Origin: CAYULW01 sp964445815
Lineage (GTDB): Bacteria > Bacteroidota > Bacteroidia > Flavobacteriales_E > Vicingaceae
Length of the DNA: 64,000 nt
Assembly: GCA_964445815.1 (NCBI GenBank)
Contig: CAYULW010000002.1
Coordinates: forward strand, 558,001-622,000
Direction of reading: 5' to 3'
The notes under the pieces were generated by a model. It had not been told where the DNA came from and ran no database searches. It saw nothing but the letters and a program-made list of their open reading frames with translations. The translations under genes and the position numbers were made by a program. Below, piece after piece: positions 45,206-53,943 of this stretch. How positions within the stretch are numbered: the stretch's first letter is position 1; the number at the start of each line of letters is the position of its first letter.

Positions 45206-45219
45206 TGTCGGGGTGGCAG
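45206..45219 (-). repeat. tRNA-Pro 3'-end fragment 2 (candidate attachment-site core)
   Basis: On the minus strand CTGCCACCCCGACA, 14 bases identical to fragment 1 and 156 bases from it, in the same orientation. The next bases belong to the truncated reading frame at 45220. With fragment 1 and their terminators this explains the 330-base non-coding gap 44978-45307. Confidence 0.6.
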
Positions 45220-45306
45220 TCAAAAGTTCGAACTTTTTTAAGGGAAGATTTAGAGTTGATTAGAAAGGCAAAAGATATTTTAGCAACAGAAAAAGAGGAG
45301 GAATAA
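45220..45306 (+). pseudogene. 3' remnant of a protein gene, cut at tRNA fragment 2
   Basis: The frame from 45220 to TAA at 45304 reads SKVRTFLREDLELIRKAKD then ILATEKEEE, a plausible helical C-terminus. Upstream the frame runs into the tRNA-derived hairpin, whose translation (MKQKSLSHFCEGLLSGWQ) is a familiar spurious product of such sequence. The remnant ends 1 base before the next start codon, and its last codons hold that gene's GAGGAGG Shine-Dalgarno site, so it was once the upstream member of that operon. Confidence 0.45.
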
Positions 45307-45307
45307 T

Positions 45308-45604
45308 ATGAGAAAGAAAGTAGAGAGATTAGAAAGAAGAGATCAAGAGAAGACAAAAAAAGCGAAGGAGTTAAAAATTACTGATGGCATATACAGTAAA
45401 GGGTATCTAAGCAATATCCGTGAATTAGATAAATTGGAGAAACAGCAAGACGAATGGAAAGCAGTCAGAAAGCATCCTGTAACCAAAGTTGTTATGGTTG
45501 TTGGAGTGGCGATTGGTTTAATTTACGTGTCTTCCTTTGCATTTAATATAGCTACCAAAGCTGCTATTTCTTATAAGAATTTTAGAAAGGCATTGAAGGA
45601 TTAG
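45308..45604 (+). CDS. Small single-helix membrane protein
   Basis: A 98-aa protein: a very basic, coiled-coil-forming N-terminus (KVERLERRDQEKTKKAKEL), then a membrane helix (KVVMVVGVAIGLIYVSSFAF) and a short basic end. It has a strong Shine-Dalgarno site (GAGGAGG), unusual for this phylum and unlike most neighbours. The next gene has one too. Function unknown; phage or mobile-element origin is plausible. Confidence 0.65.
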   Translation: MRKKVERLERRDQEKTKKAKELKITDGIYSKGYLSNIRELDKLEKQQDEWKAVRKHPVTKVVMVVGVAIGLIYVSSFAFNIATKAAISYKNFRKALKD

Positions 45605-45631
45605 AACAGACCTAAATCAAGAATAAAAAGG

Positions 45632-45699
45632 TGTTAATCTGCGTTAAGATAGAGGGATTACACGGTAGGTGAATCTATCATTAACGTCTTTTACGTTAA
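45632..45699. promoter_or_regulatory. CGTTAA repeats and TTAACGT inverted repeat upstream of ATPase gene
   Basis: Two GTTAA units 10 bases apart (TGTTAA at 45632 and CGTTAA at 45642) and a perfect 7-bp inverted repeat TTAACGT-ctttt-ACGTTAA at 45681-45699, ending 23 bases before the ATPase start. The same motif builds the array at 55.2 kb. It is a candidate operator for a repressor encoded on the same element. Confidence 0.5.
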
Positions 45700-45722
45700 A
45701 ACACACTAAAAGGAGAAGGATT

Positions 45723-47099
45723 ATGAAGTATGAAATGAACTGTGAGTTTTGTGGTAAAACATTTACAGCAGCTAAAAGCAATGCAAAATTTTGTGATGGT
45801 AATTGCAGGGTTAAGAACCACAATTTGAATAAAAAGCACAAAGAGGAAGTTGTCATTGAAGAAACTCAGATAAAGGTTGAAAACAATCAACAAGTCGATG
45901 AATTAAAGCGGCAATTGCAAGAACAAAGGGGTTACAGTGAACAGTATCTTGATTATTGGAGAGAGCTTAGAGAAGGCATTGATACCTTAAATCATAATGT
46001 AGACGTATTGAAGCACAATTTAAGAATCATAGAAGAAGACTTAGAAGAGGAACAAGAGCGCTATGAATTACTAGATACTGAACTTACCCTAATGGCTAAA
46101 AAGGAAGAAGGTCTGAGTAAGATGCCTTTGCATAAAGATGCAGGTTGGGCAAACATCTTTATCGCATGGAATAACATAAACGATAGCAATAAGCTGTCAA
46201 AGGAGAAACAAGACAAGATTGATGAATATAAAGAACTCAAATTAAGCATAAAGAAAAACAAAAAACTCAAGATTGAAGATGATCTAGCACTTCAAAGAAC
46301 TAAATTAGACTTAGAAGAATGGAAAGAAGAAATAAAGGAAATTCGGAAGAGGTATGAAGACACCGTGAAAGAGATAAAGCGATTAGAATATCTTATAAAC
46401 AAACCCATTAAAAAGAAAAGAAGCCCAATAGCTACAGCCATTCATCGACCTATTTCTCATAAAAAAGTAGTAAAAAAGCAAGATAAAAACGGCAGAGAAA
46501 TTGGAGCTGGTGATTTACAAGATATGGACTTCGAAATCTTCACCATTAATAGTGAACTAGGAAAGTTTCTAGGCGAATTAGATTTGAATCGTACGTGCTT
46601 TGCATTGACCGGAGATTCAGGAGCAGGAAAAACCTATTTCTCATTTGAATTGGCTCAATTATTTATATCTGCCTTAGATATTAACGCTAAGTATTTTTCT
46701 TTGGAAGAAGGTGTTGGCAAGCTAACGCAAGAAAAAGTGATGCAATATGGGTTAGGGAATGAACTCAGCATTACGGACCAAGGTAGTTTGGAAGATGTTA
46801 GAATTGCAGCAGGCGAATATCCTCTCGTAATAGTGGATAGCTTTAATAAGTTAGATGCAAAAGCTGCTGACTTTGAAAATTTGAGAACGGACTTCCCTAA
46901 AACACTTTTTATTCTCATTTTTCAAAAAACTACTTCAGGAACTATGCGTGGAGGTTCTGCAATAAAATACGATAGTTCTGCTACCATTAATGTGGTGCGA
47001 AGAGATGGAGAACGAATCGCCATTATGGAAAAAGGCAGATATGGCACCCAAGGTTGGGAGTATTCCATTGATAAAAGTAAAGTAATTAAGGAGTATTAA
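45723..47099 (+). CDS. Zinc-finger, coiled-coil and RecA-like ATPase protein
   Basis: A 458-aa protein from ATG 45723, which follows AGGAGAAGG; an ATG 54 bases earlier has no such site. Residues 5-32 are a small zinc finger (CEFCGKTFTA, then FCDGNCRVKNH). A long coiled coil (about 50-240) is followed by a RecA/RadA-like ATPase: Walker A GDSGAGKTYFS with K303, and Walker B PLVIVDSFNKLD. The C-terminal FQKTTSGTMRGGSAIKYDSS resembles the L2/regulatory-helicase region of RepA/DnaB-like ATPases of phages. A replication or packaging role on a mobile element is plausible. It converges on the protease gene with a 4-base overlap. Confidence 0.75.
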   Translation: MKYEMNCEFCGKTFTAAKSNAKFCDGNCRVKNHNLNKKHKEEVVIEETQIKVENNQQVDELKRQLQEQRGYSEQYLDYWRELREGIDTLNHNVDVLKHNLRIIEEDLEEEQERYELLDTELTLMAKKEEGLSKMPLHKDAGWANIFIAWNNINDSNKLSKEKQDKIDEYKELKLSIKKNKKLKIEDDLALQRTKLDLEEWKEEIKEIRKRYEDTVKEIKRLEYLINKPIKKKRSPIATAIHRPISHKKVVKKQDKNGREIGAGDLQDMDFEIFTINSELGKFLGELDLNRTCFALTGDSGAGKTYFSFELAQLFISALDINAKYFSLEEGVGKLTQEKVMQYGLGNELSITDQGSLEDVRIAAGEYPLVIVDSFNKLDAKAADFENLRTDFPKTLFILIFQKTTSGTMRGGSAIKYDSSATINVVRRDGERIAIMEKGRYGTQGWEYSIDKSKVIKEY

Positions 47100-49612
47100 A
47101 CCTCGATTGATATTTTATTCAAGACAGGAGTATAAATATCAATCTCTTCAACAGGAGACTCAATAGAAACTATAAGGCTATAGCGAACTTTTATATTGTA
47201 CTTTTCTAACTTTTTTCTGGTTCTATACCAACCTGATACGGGATAAACGGCAATCTTATTTCGGGTTGATAAATTTGCACCTGATGTGATGCAGTAGTCT
47301 CGGTGGATAGAACCCTTGTCTCTCAACTGGGTTCCCAAAATCCAATCTTCACCACTATAACTAACTGTTTCTCCTTCTTCTCTAGCATTCTTATTTGTTC
47401 TCTTTTCAAAGTCTTCAAAATCTTCATCAGGTTTAATCATCGAAAATCGTAGTCCGTGAGATTGATAGCTAAACTTATTAGCATATTGCCTGTTGCCGGG
47501 ATTGGGTTCAATGAAATAAGAAAGCGTAATGTTGAGTTTTAGATCAACCTCGGTAAGTTCATCTCTCAAAACCTCTTCCGGCCACGGTAAATCGAAGTAA
47601 TGAATTTCATTAAATTTTACTTCTCCATCTTTTCTATAAGGAGTTATCTCTTTCTCGGCAATTATTGTGAGTGAATTAGTTGCACTATACAATGCTTTTG
47701 AAAGATTCGGGATGCCATATCCAAAACATCTAAGTACATTCCTTTTTTCAATTTGACTCTGAGAGCCAAATTCAATTAAAGATCGATTGTTCAGCATAAC
47801 TGAATTCCAATCGGCTGAATGAACCATCAAAGCCCTTATCGTTTCAGGCCATAAATTTGGGTATAGCGTTTTTAGGTTTGCTGCAAATTTCGAAGCTAGC
47901 GCTGTTGCTGCACTTGTATCACCAAATGTTTGTAAAAGATTAACCCTAAACTCTTTGTGTGTTGTTAATAATTGTAGAGAATCAGGTTTTACAACATCAC
48001 CTTCCTGATTGATCAAATTGCCTCCCTCTAAAACAATGTCGGGTTTAATAGCCCAATTATTTTCCCAAATTAGGGAAGTAGAATTGGCAGGAGACATACC
48101 ACCTTTCACAGCTAATAAGTCAGAGTTAGGGAACTCAATTTCATCAAAATGGTCCATTTCTGTATAAGCACCAATTGTAATAGCATTGAATGCTTGAGCA
48201 GGGTCATGCACCGATTCTGTTATGTTCTTCGTTCCATATTCTTCTGGAGATTCAATCTCTACATTTCCTCCTGATAGCAAGAATAATTGTGGATCAAGCT
48301 CTGCTTCAGCATCTCCATAAGTTATTTTATCAACTGCGGCTGACCAAGACGATGGCCTACCGAAGTAGGCTTTTTCTGCACTCGAAACAGCCATGCAATA
48401 TACTCTGGTACGCTCAGGAAATGAGGCAACAGGAGAGTTTGCAGATTCAATGGTAACAGCTCCGTACAATTCAGGATCGTTAGGATCAGAGCTGTTAATA
48501 ATCTTAACCGATTCTAATTGATGAAATATTTCTACATTATCAGAAGTGGCTAAAGCAGCTGTCATATCTCCGTATAAAGCTAAACCTGCCATACCTGTAC
48601 CATGTCCTCCATTTCTTACCCCATCATAAGTTCCCCAAGACTCAGGTTTATAGCTGAACATATTTTCGTTTGGCAGAAAATCTAGCAGTAATGGATGTTG
48701 ATTTTGAACTCCTGAATCTAGTAAGCAAATTACAATGCTATCCTCACCTGTTTGATTTACGGTTCTATCCTTTAATTCAATTACCCACTCTTCACGCTCT
48801 GAAATACTAAGATTGGTAAAAAATTCTGCCGTGTCTTTAGGTTTCCTTAGTTCAGCAAGATTATCTAGAAGTAATAGTGAAGATGAAAGTTGCTCTGGTG
48901 TAGCTTTCACCAATCGTATATAATGTTCAGGAAATACGAGTTCTTTATCAGATAGTTGAGCTTCAATGGCTGTTAATTGTCCATCTACTTTTTCTCTCAA
49001 AGATTCTAAATTTGTTTCTTTATGCTTTCTAAACCAAACTTCCCACCATATTTCTTCATCTTGTTCAGGGAAAACATTTTCGGCTTGTTCATGCCAAAAA
49101 GCCTCTAGAGTAGCTAATTGAATGGTTTCAATGTTGTTAATTAATCTACTGTTCTTTGGTGTTTGGGTTTCTACACCCTGGTATTTAGTAAACTCAGTTA
49201 AATATTGATTGACTTTATTTATGAAGTGACTTATTCCACCTTCTGTGAGCATTACATTAACACGAAATCTTTCCTTTTCATCAACAATTTCTGACTTAAT
49301 ACTTAATAGTTGATATAGAGCATTTTTAGCGTCACTGTGTAAACTATCGAAGGCAGGTTCAAAATCGAAATCAGATATAAACTCAACATAAATGGCATCT
49401 TCTCTTACAATGCCTTCTGGCAGTTCAACATCTTTTAGTGATTCAAACTGCTCCTTAATACGGTTGAGTTGACTATTAATTCTATTCCCGTGAGAACTTC
49501 TGTTCCTCGACTGAATTGGTTTTGATCTTGCTGTTCTAGGACTTTTATATTCTCCTGTTTGAGAATAGCGTTCAATCTTGATATGTTCAAAAGGTGAATT
49601 TTGGTTAGCCAT
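47096..49612 (-). CDS. ietS: IetS-like subtilisin-family serine protease
   Basis: An 838-aa cytoplasmic subtilase with no signal peptide. The catalytic triad is Asp299 (VICLLDSGVQN), His337 (GGHGTGMAGLALYGD) and Ser567 (GDTSAATALASKFA). A 290-residue N-terminal region and a 200-residue C-terminal beta-rich region flank it. Directly upstream, 7 bases away, is an AAA+ ATPase, which together match the two-gene IetAS anti-phage system. The protease is expected to be held by the ATPase until infection; the trigger and substrate are not known to me. Confidence 0.85.
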   Translation of the reverse strand: MANQNSPFEHIKIERYSQTGEYKSPRTARSKPIQSRNRSSHGNRINSQLNRIKEQFESLKDVELPEGIVREDAIYVEFISDFDFEPAFDSLHSDAKNALYQLLSIKSEIVDEKERFRVNVMLTEGGISHFINKVNQYLTEFTKYQGVETQTPKNSRLINNIETIQLATLEAFWHEQAENVFPEQDEEIWWEVWFRKHKETNLESLREKVDGQLTAIEAQLSDKELVFPEHYIRLVKATPEQLSSSLLLLDNLAELRKPKDTAEFFTNLSISEREEWVIELKDRTVNQTGEDSIVICLLDSGVQNQHPLLLDFLPNENMFSYKPESWGTYDGVRNGGHGTGMAGLALYGDMTAALATSDNVEIFHQLESVKIINSSDPNDPELYGAVTIESANSPVASFPERTRVYCMAVSSAEKAYFGRPSSWSAAVDKITYGDAEAELDPQLFLLSGGNVEIESPEEYGTKNITESVHDPAQAFNAITIGAYTEMDHFDEIEFPNSDLLAVKGGMSPANSTSLIWENNWAIKPDIVLEGGNLINQEGDVVKPDSLQLLTTHKEFRVNLLQTFGDTSAATALASKFAANLKTLYPNLWPETIRALMVHSADWNSVMLNNRSLIEFGSQSQIEKRNVLRCFGYGIPNLSKALYSATNSLTIIAEKEITPYRKDGEVKFNEIHYFDLPWPEEVLRDELTEVDLKLNITLSYFIEPNPGNRQYANKFSYQSHGLRFSMIKPDEDFEDFEKRTNKNAREEGETVSYSGEDWILGTQLRDKGSIHRDYCITSGANLSTRNKIAVYPVSGWYRTRKKLEKYNIKVRYSLIVSIESPVEEIDIYTPVLNKISIEV

Positions 49613-49619
49613 TCTGTTT

Positions 49620-50600
49620 TTATTGTATTCGCTTATCTAGCGAAGATAAGAGAGAATTGGTAGGAATTTTTTGTTTTCCTGTTATAATCATCTCTTTTAT
49701 AGCTTCTTCGCAAGCTCTTACAATATCAGAATAACTTAGACCAACAAATTGTTGGGCAATTTTATGGAGTGATTTCCTAGTAGACAAAGTATAATCTGCT
49801 AGGTTCCTTTTTAATACTTGTGAAATCTCCTCAGCATTTGGTAGAGGGTATTCTACAATATCATCAAACCTTCTAAATAGAGCCTTATCTAATGACTCAG
49901 GTAAATTGGTTGCGGCAATAATAATGCTGTTGGATTCGTCCTTTTCAATGTTTATTAAAAAGCTGTTCAGTACCCTTTTTATCTCTCCAACATCCTGTCC
50001 TTGATCTCTTTGCGAGCCTATAGAGTCAAATTCATCAAAAAGATATACCCCTCTGTGATTTTCCATTGCATCAAAGATCATTCTCAGTTTAGCGATAGAT
50101 TCTCCCATGTATTTGGAAATTAACCCATCTAAACGAATGATAAACACAGCAAGCCCTAACTCACCGGCTAAGGCTTGTGCTGTCATTGTTTTACCGCAGC
50201 CTGGCTTACCGGTTAGCAATAATTTTCTTTTTGGCATTAAGCCATGTCTCCTAAGCAGGTCTATTTTCTTTTGTTCCTCAATAACTCGTTTAAGAGAATG
50301 AGCAACCTCCTTATCCAAGACCATGTCATTGAGCTTTATTTTGGGGTGAAATACCTCGATTAGCTCGTTTAACTCTCGCTTAGGCTTGGATAAGGAAATA
50401 GTTTTAGTTGGAGAACTTTGGAATGAATCTGATCTTCCTTTTTTTGCCTTTTCAATGACCGATTTTAATTCCTGGGCAAAGGTAGTATGCCCTTTTTTTG
50501 CTTCTGAAGCCGCTATTTGCATAGCAGTTGCAAAGAATCTTGCTTCATCCCCTTCACCAAAAGATTTGATTAGACTTTTTATTTGATCAGCAGCGGCCAT
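49620..50600 (-). CDS. ietA: IetA-like AAA+ ATPase
   Basis: A 326-aa AAA+ ATPase: Walker A LLTGKPGCGKTMTAQ with K137, Walker B GVYLFDEFDSIG, sensor 1 IIIAATNLPESLD and the arginine finger in LFRRFDDIVEYPLP. The N-terminal 60 residues are a helical adaptor (EGDEARFFATAMQIAASEAK). The single AAA module resembles FtsH/p97-type domains. It precedes the subtilase gene and diverges from a HEPN gene across 96 bases. The pair matches the IetAS defence system by content and order. Confidence 0.87.
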   Translation of the reverse strand: MAAADQIKSLIKSFGEGDEARFFATAMQIAASEAKKGHTTFAQELKSVIEKAKKGRSDSFQSSPTKTISLSKPKRELNELIEVFHPKIKLNDMVLDKEVAHSLKRVIEEQKKIDLLRRHGLMPKRKLLLTGKPGCGKTMTAQALAGELGLAVFIIRLDGLISKYMGESIAKLRMIFDAMENHRGVYLFDEFDSIGSQRDQGQDVGEIKRVLNSFLINIEKDESNSIIIAATNLPESLDKALFRRFDDIVEYPLPNAEEISQVLKRNLADYTLSTRKSLHKIAQQFVGLSYSDIVRACEEAIKEMIITGKQKIPTNSLLSSLDKRIQ

Positions 50601-50696
50601 AGCTCAAAAATAACGACAATATTCGTGTAAATGTTTTTACTATTTAGAGGGTTATTAACCATGAAATGTTTTTATATTGAATGATTAAAGATAAAC

Positions 50697-52148
50697 ATGG
50701 CAGCAACGGAAAATATTGATAATTATAAGAATCTCCAAAATGAGCTAAATCAGATTAAGACTTTGCATCAATGGTCTAAAACTTCTATAGAGTTAGAAAG
50801 TAATGAGTTTGCAAAGGTTAATGGGTTTATTTCAAAGGAAGAAAATGAATTTAAAATAGACATATATGACATTAATTTTCAAAGAATTGATGGAGAAAAA
50901 AGAATCAACTCGGTTGAAGTTGTCATAGAAAATCAAGACTACATTATCAATCGTTTTTCTATTGATGACAAAAATGTGGCTATAAATTTTGATGAAGGTC
51001 AAGGCAGTTTTCAAACCACTTGTTCTTTCAATGAATTGCAGTCCATAGATTTTGATCATAGTGTAAAGACAAAATACAAGTATCTCATAAGTACCCCAAT
51101 AAAAAAGTTTCCGCAGTTCCATTACATCTTTGAAACGGTAACTTATCAAGATGATAAATCAAATCATTTCTATGATTGCCTTAGGATTAAGATAAAGGGT
51201 AACACTTTTGACCTAACTCAAATTAAAGACGAAGATGCAGGCTATTATTTGATTGAAAACTTCGATGAAATGGATTTAAAAACCTTCAGCGATTATTCTT
51301 ATTCAATCAAGCAAGCTCTCGGTTATGTTACTTTATATATGCCGGGAGGTGAGGAGTATTTCTTTGCGAACGACAATCAATTCTATTATCGAAATCACCA
51401 CAGGCCAAGTATTGAAAGTATGTTTAAACCGCTGCATTATAATCCATACAATATTCTTTATCATAAGCCTGAAATTGCCGAAAAATATTGGGGTAAGTTA
51501 AACAGGATGTCATTGAAGGTATTCTCCAAATTGGTATCTAAGATCCACGAATATGAACAATTTTCTGCTCTTATCTTATTGATTCTAGATGCAACAAGCA
51601 TTCGGTCTTTTTTGGTAATACCTAGTTTGTTTGCCGTAGCAATTGAGTCTTTGTCTAAACTAATAACAAAAGGAGATACAGGAAAAGAGTACCTGATAAG
51701 TGATGTAAAGCTGTCTAAAACTGTTATGGACAGTTTAAACCAAATAATTGACAACAATTGTGATGAACTTGGGAAAGGCAGTTATGCCAAGTTAAAAGCG
51801 AGAATTCAAGGTTTAAATAGACCCATTAATAAGGAGCATTTAACAAATGATGAAAAACTGATGGCCCCATTTGAGCAATTAGACATTGCGCTCAACGAAC
51901 ATGATGTAATGGCAATTATACATAGAAACGATTTGCTGCATGGCAATATATTGTTGGAAGATGAGTCAGTAAAAACTACAGAACAGAAGGACAACTATAT
52001 GGCATATATTTCTTCCAAGCTAGCTACATTGATCAATGCATTAATATTAAAATATGTAGGTTATGAAGGATATATCATTAATCATGCAAAGTTTTATGAA
52101 GATGGATTCGTAGCTGATAATAAAGAAGAATATTATAGACTAATTTGA
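50697..52148 (+). CDS. ApeA-like HEPN-domain protein (abortive-infection RNase candidate)
   Basis: A 483-aa protein. The N-terminal 240 residues are a beta-rich domain (ENEFKIDIYDINFQRI, YVTLYMPGGEEYFF); the C-terminal half is helical and includes the HEPN RX4H motif, Arg410 to His415 (HRNDLLHGNIL), with helix before it (EQLDIALNEHDVMAII). This plan matches ApeA-type anti-phage proteins, where the HEPN motif cuts host or phage RNA. The gene stands alone, divergent from the ATPase/protease pair. The RNase activity is inferred from the motif. Confidence 0.7.
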   Translation: MAATENIDNYKNLQNELNQIKTLHQWSKTSIELESNEFAKVNGFISKEENEFKIDIYDINFQRIDGEKRINSVEVVIENQDYIINRFSIDDKNVAINFDEGQGSFQTTCSFNELQSIDFDHSVKTKYKYLISTPIKKFPQFHYIFETVTYQDDKSNHFYDCLRIKIKGNTFDLTQIKDEDAGYYLIENFDEMDLKTFSDYSYSIKQALGYVTLYMPGGEEYFFANDNQFYYRNHHRPSIESMFKPLHYNPYNILYHKPEIAEKYWGKLNRMSLKVFSKLVSKIHEYEQFSALILLILDATSIRSFLVIPSLFAVAIESLSKLITKGDTGKEYLISDVKLSKTVMDSLNQIIDNNCDELGKGSYAKLKARIQGLNRPINKEHLTNDEKLMAPFEQLDIALNEHDVMAIIHRNDLLHGNILLEDESVKTTEQKDNYMAYISSKLATLINALILKYVGYEGYIINHAKFYEDGFVADNKEEYYRLI

Positions 52149-52151
52149 TTC

Positions 52152-53246
52152 TTAAAGGATGTCAATCTCATTAATTTCAATGCTTGATATATTAAGCTCC
52201 GAATCAATTATTAGTGATATATTTAGATCAATGTGAAAGTCTTTACTTACCCACATTACATAATTATTCCAATTCGCATCCTGAATAGTAATGGATTTAT
52301 CATTAGTCGAGAGGGCATCATATTTATCAAGAAAAAAGTCAACCTCACATTCAAGTATTGTACTAATATCAACTAAATACTCCTTTGAGTTTAGTTTTTT
52401 GACAGAATCAAGTTCTAAGCTATAATTGGCATCATCAAATGTGCTAACGGTGTAATCATCATGGCTAGACATTCCATTTGAATCGTACTTTGTCAACTCA
52501 GAACCAACAAAGTGCTCATGTAAAAATTCATTAAGCTCAGATTTAAGGTCAAAGTCTAAGTTATCTTTATCAAAAAGCTTTTTCCCAAAACTATCAGCCT
52601 GTGCAAAGAACAACTTTCCAATATCCTCATTAAAATCATTTAATGTTTTATATACCCTAATTGAGCTTTTCAAATATCCTTCTTCTTCCAATTCGAGCAT
52701 TAACTCAGGGTGCAATTTTGATTTTTCACCATCATAAAAGTCACTTTTATTGTTAGAAATAAACACTAACTCAGGAGTAACTGAAGTTTCATCAAAAGGG
52801 GATAAAAGAGATTTAACATTCTCCCATATCAAAGAATCTCTATAACCACTGCCATTTTCTTTAAACGGTTTCTTTCGCTGTATTGCTTTTGCGGCTATAA
52901 TTTTATGATCTATTATAGGGTATTCAATGGTGTTTATGTTCAATTCATCTATTAGTTCTTCTAGGAATTTGTTGTATTCAGAGATAAAAAGTTCAAGCTT
53001 TCTTTTGCCAATCTTGCTGTCAACCTCTCTTCCTGTTTTTTTAGTGATGTCGTCAACTTTAGAATTTAAGATAGCGATTGACTTTGATAGATGTTGTCTG
53101 TATTTATTACGTATCTCATCTAAAACTAATTCAGGTATAATGATTTCTACATCACCTTTTTTTGCTGCCTCTAGTAAAACTTTGGAATTTGGATTATTCA
53201 GTCTATAATCAGCAATAACAACGTTTGTGTCAAGAATGACCTTCAT
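52152..53246 (-). CDS. PIN-domain protein (DUF4935-like)
   Basis: A 364-aa protein. Residues 1-190 are a PIN-like nuclease domain of the DUF4935 kind: first acidic residue in ILDTNVVIADYR, second in PELVLDEIRNKYR, third in GYRDSLIWENV and the last in FISNNKSDF. Residues 200-364 form a beta-rich region of unknown role (VDISTILECEVDFFLDKYD). PIN proteins cut RNA; the large C-terminal half may choose a target or act as built-in control. It ends 4 bases past the HEPN gene in convergent orientation, and starts 8 bases after the RadC-like stop, probably an operon with that gene. Confidence 0.78.
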   Translation of the reverse strand: MKVILDTNVVIADYRLNNPNSKVLLEAAKKGDVEIIIPELVLDEIRNKYRQHLSKSIAILNSKVDDITKKTGREVDSKIGKRKLELFISEYNKFLEELIDELNINTIEYPIIDHKIIAAKAIQRKKPFKENGSGYRDSLIWENVKSLLSPFDETSVTPELVFISNNKSDFYDGEKSKLHPELMLELEEEGYLKSSIRVYKTLNDFNEDIGKLFFAQADSFGKKLFDKDNLDFDLKSELNEFLHEHFVGSELTKYDSNGMSSHDDYTVSTFDDANYSLELDSVKKLNSKEYLVDISTILECEVDFFLDKYDALSTNDKSITIQDANWNNYVMWVSKDFHIDLNISLIIDSELNISSIEINEIDIL

Positions 53247-53253
53247 AGATTAC

Positions 53254-53883
53254 TTACTCTCCCTTCAACCGCTTCACAGCAGCTTCAGACAAACCTGTAA
53301 CGGTTGCGATATCAGAAATGTCCATGCCTTTTGCTTTCAATGCTTTGGCAATCTCTTTAGCTTTTTCTTTATGGCCTTCTGTCTTTCCGATTTCTTTTGC
53401 TTCTTTTTCGAAACGTCTTTTAATCTCAAAAGCAGGAACATATTTTAAGCTCTGTTCTAGCTCGTCCATTAAGCCATGATCTAAAAAGCTATAATAGGAT
53501 TTATCTGTAATGATGAGGTGATCTAAAACAGGTACTTTTATAATTTTCCCCACCTGAATCAAACGGTCGGTAACATCTTTGTCGTTATCTCTTGGTTTTA
53601 GCTCTCCACTTGGGTGGTTGTGAACAATCATCAACTTAACTGTTCTTTTCTGCAAAGGCACAGAGAAGACTTCCATCGGTTCAATCAAAGTAGAATTGAT
53701 CGTTCCCATGCTTACCAATTCAATATTCAGTACTCTGTTGGCGTTGTCTAAAGAAACTGTCCACAGGTGCTCTCTGTTTTGGTCAATTTTCTGCTCTCTC
53801 AAAAGCACTTGCTGCATAATACTATACAGATCATCAGAGCATAGAATCTTGATTTTTTGGTCGTCAGAGAGTTCGATATTCAT
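53254..53883 (-). CDS. RadC-like JAB-domain protein with Rpn-type tail
   Basis: A 209-aa protein. Residues 35-145 are a RadC/JAMM-like domain with HNHPSGELKP. The expected next motif residue (Ser of PSxxD) is Arg here (KPRDND), so the metal site may be altered. The last 50 residues (KEKAKEIAKALKAKGMDISD, then TGLSEAAVKRL) look like the tail of Rpn/PDDEXK-type recombination proteins rather than RadC. RadC-like genes are common on mobile islands. It heads a two-gene unit with the PIN gene. Confidence 0.78.
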   Translation of the reverse strand: MNIELSDDQKIKILCSDDLYSIMQQVLLREQKIDQNREHLWTVSLDNANRVLNIELVSMGTINSTLIEPMEVFSVPLQKRTVKLMIVHNHPSGELKPRDNDKDVTDRLIQVGKIIKVPVLDHLIITDKSYYSFLDHGLMDELEQSLKYVPAFEIKRRFEKEAKEIGKTEGHKEKAKEIAKALKAKGMDISDIATVTGLSEAAVKRLKGE

Positions 53884-53943
53884 GAAGGTAAAGTAAGTCT
53901 ATTTTAGAGAATTATCAAAGATTTATTCAACTGAATATTGAAC

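Noticed and set aside
45050..45219. An intact tRNA-Pro gene
   Set aside because: Only 14-18 bases of the 3' end are present at each copy; D arm, anticodon arm and 5' acceptor strand are absent.
45108..45356. Leftward 82-aa reading frame across the tRNA fragment
   Set aside because: It crosses a 12-bp terminator stem, tRNA-derived sequence and the beginning of the 98-aa gene, and its product is low-complexity; better explained as chance.
50605..50612. TATTTTTG as the promoter of ietA
   Set aside because: It matches TAnnTTTG on the minus strand but lies only 4 bases from the start codon, so transcription would begin inside the gene.
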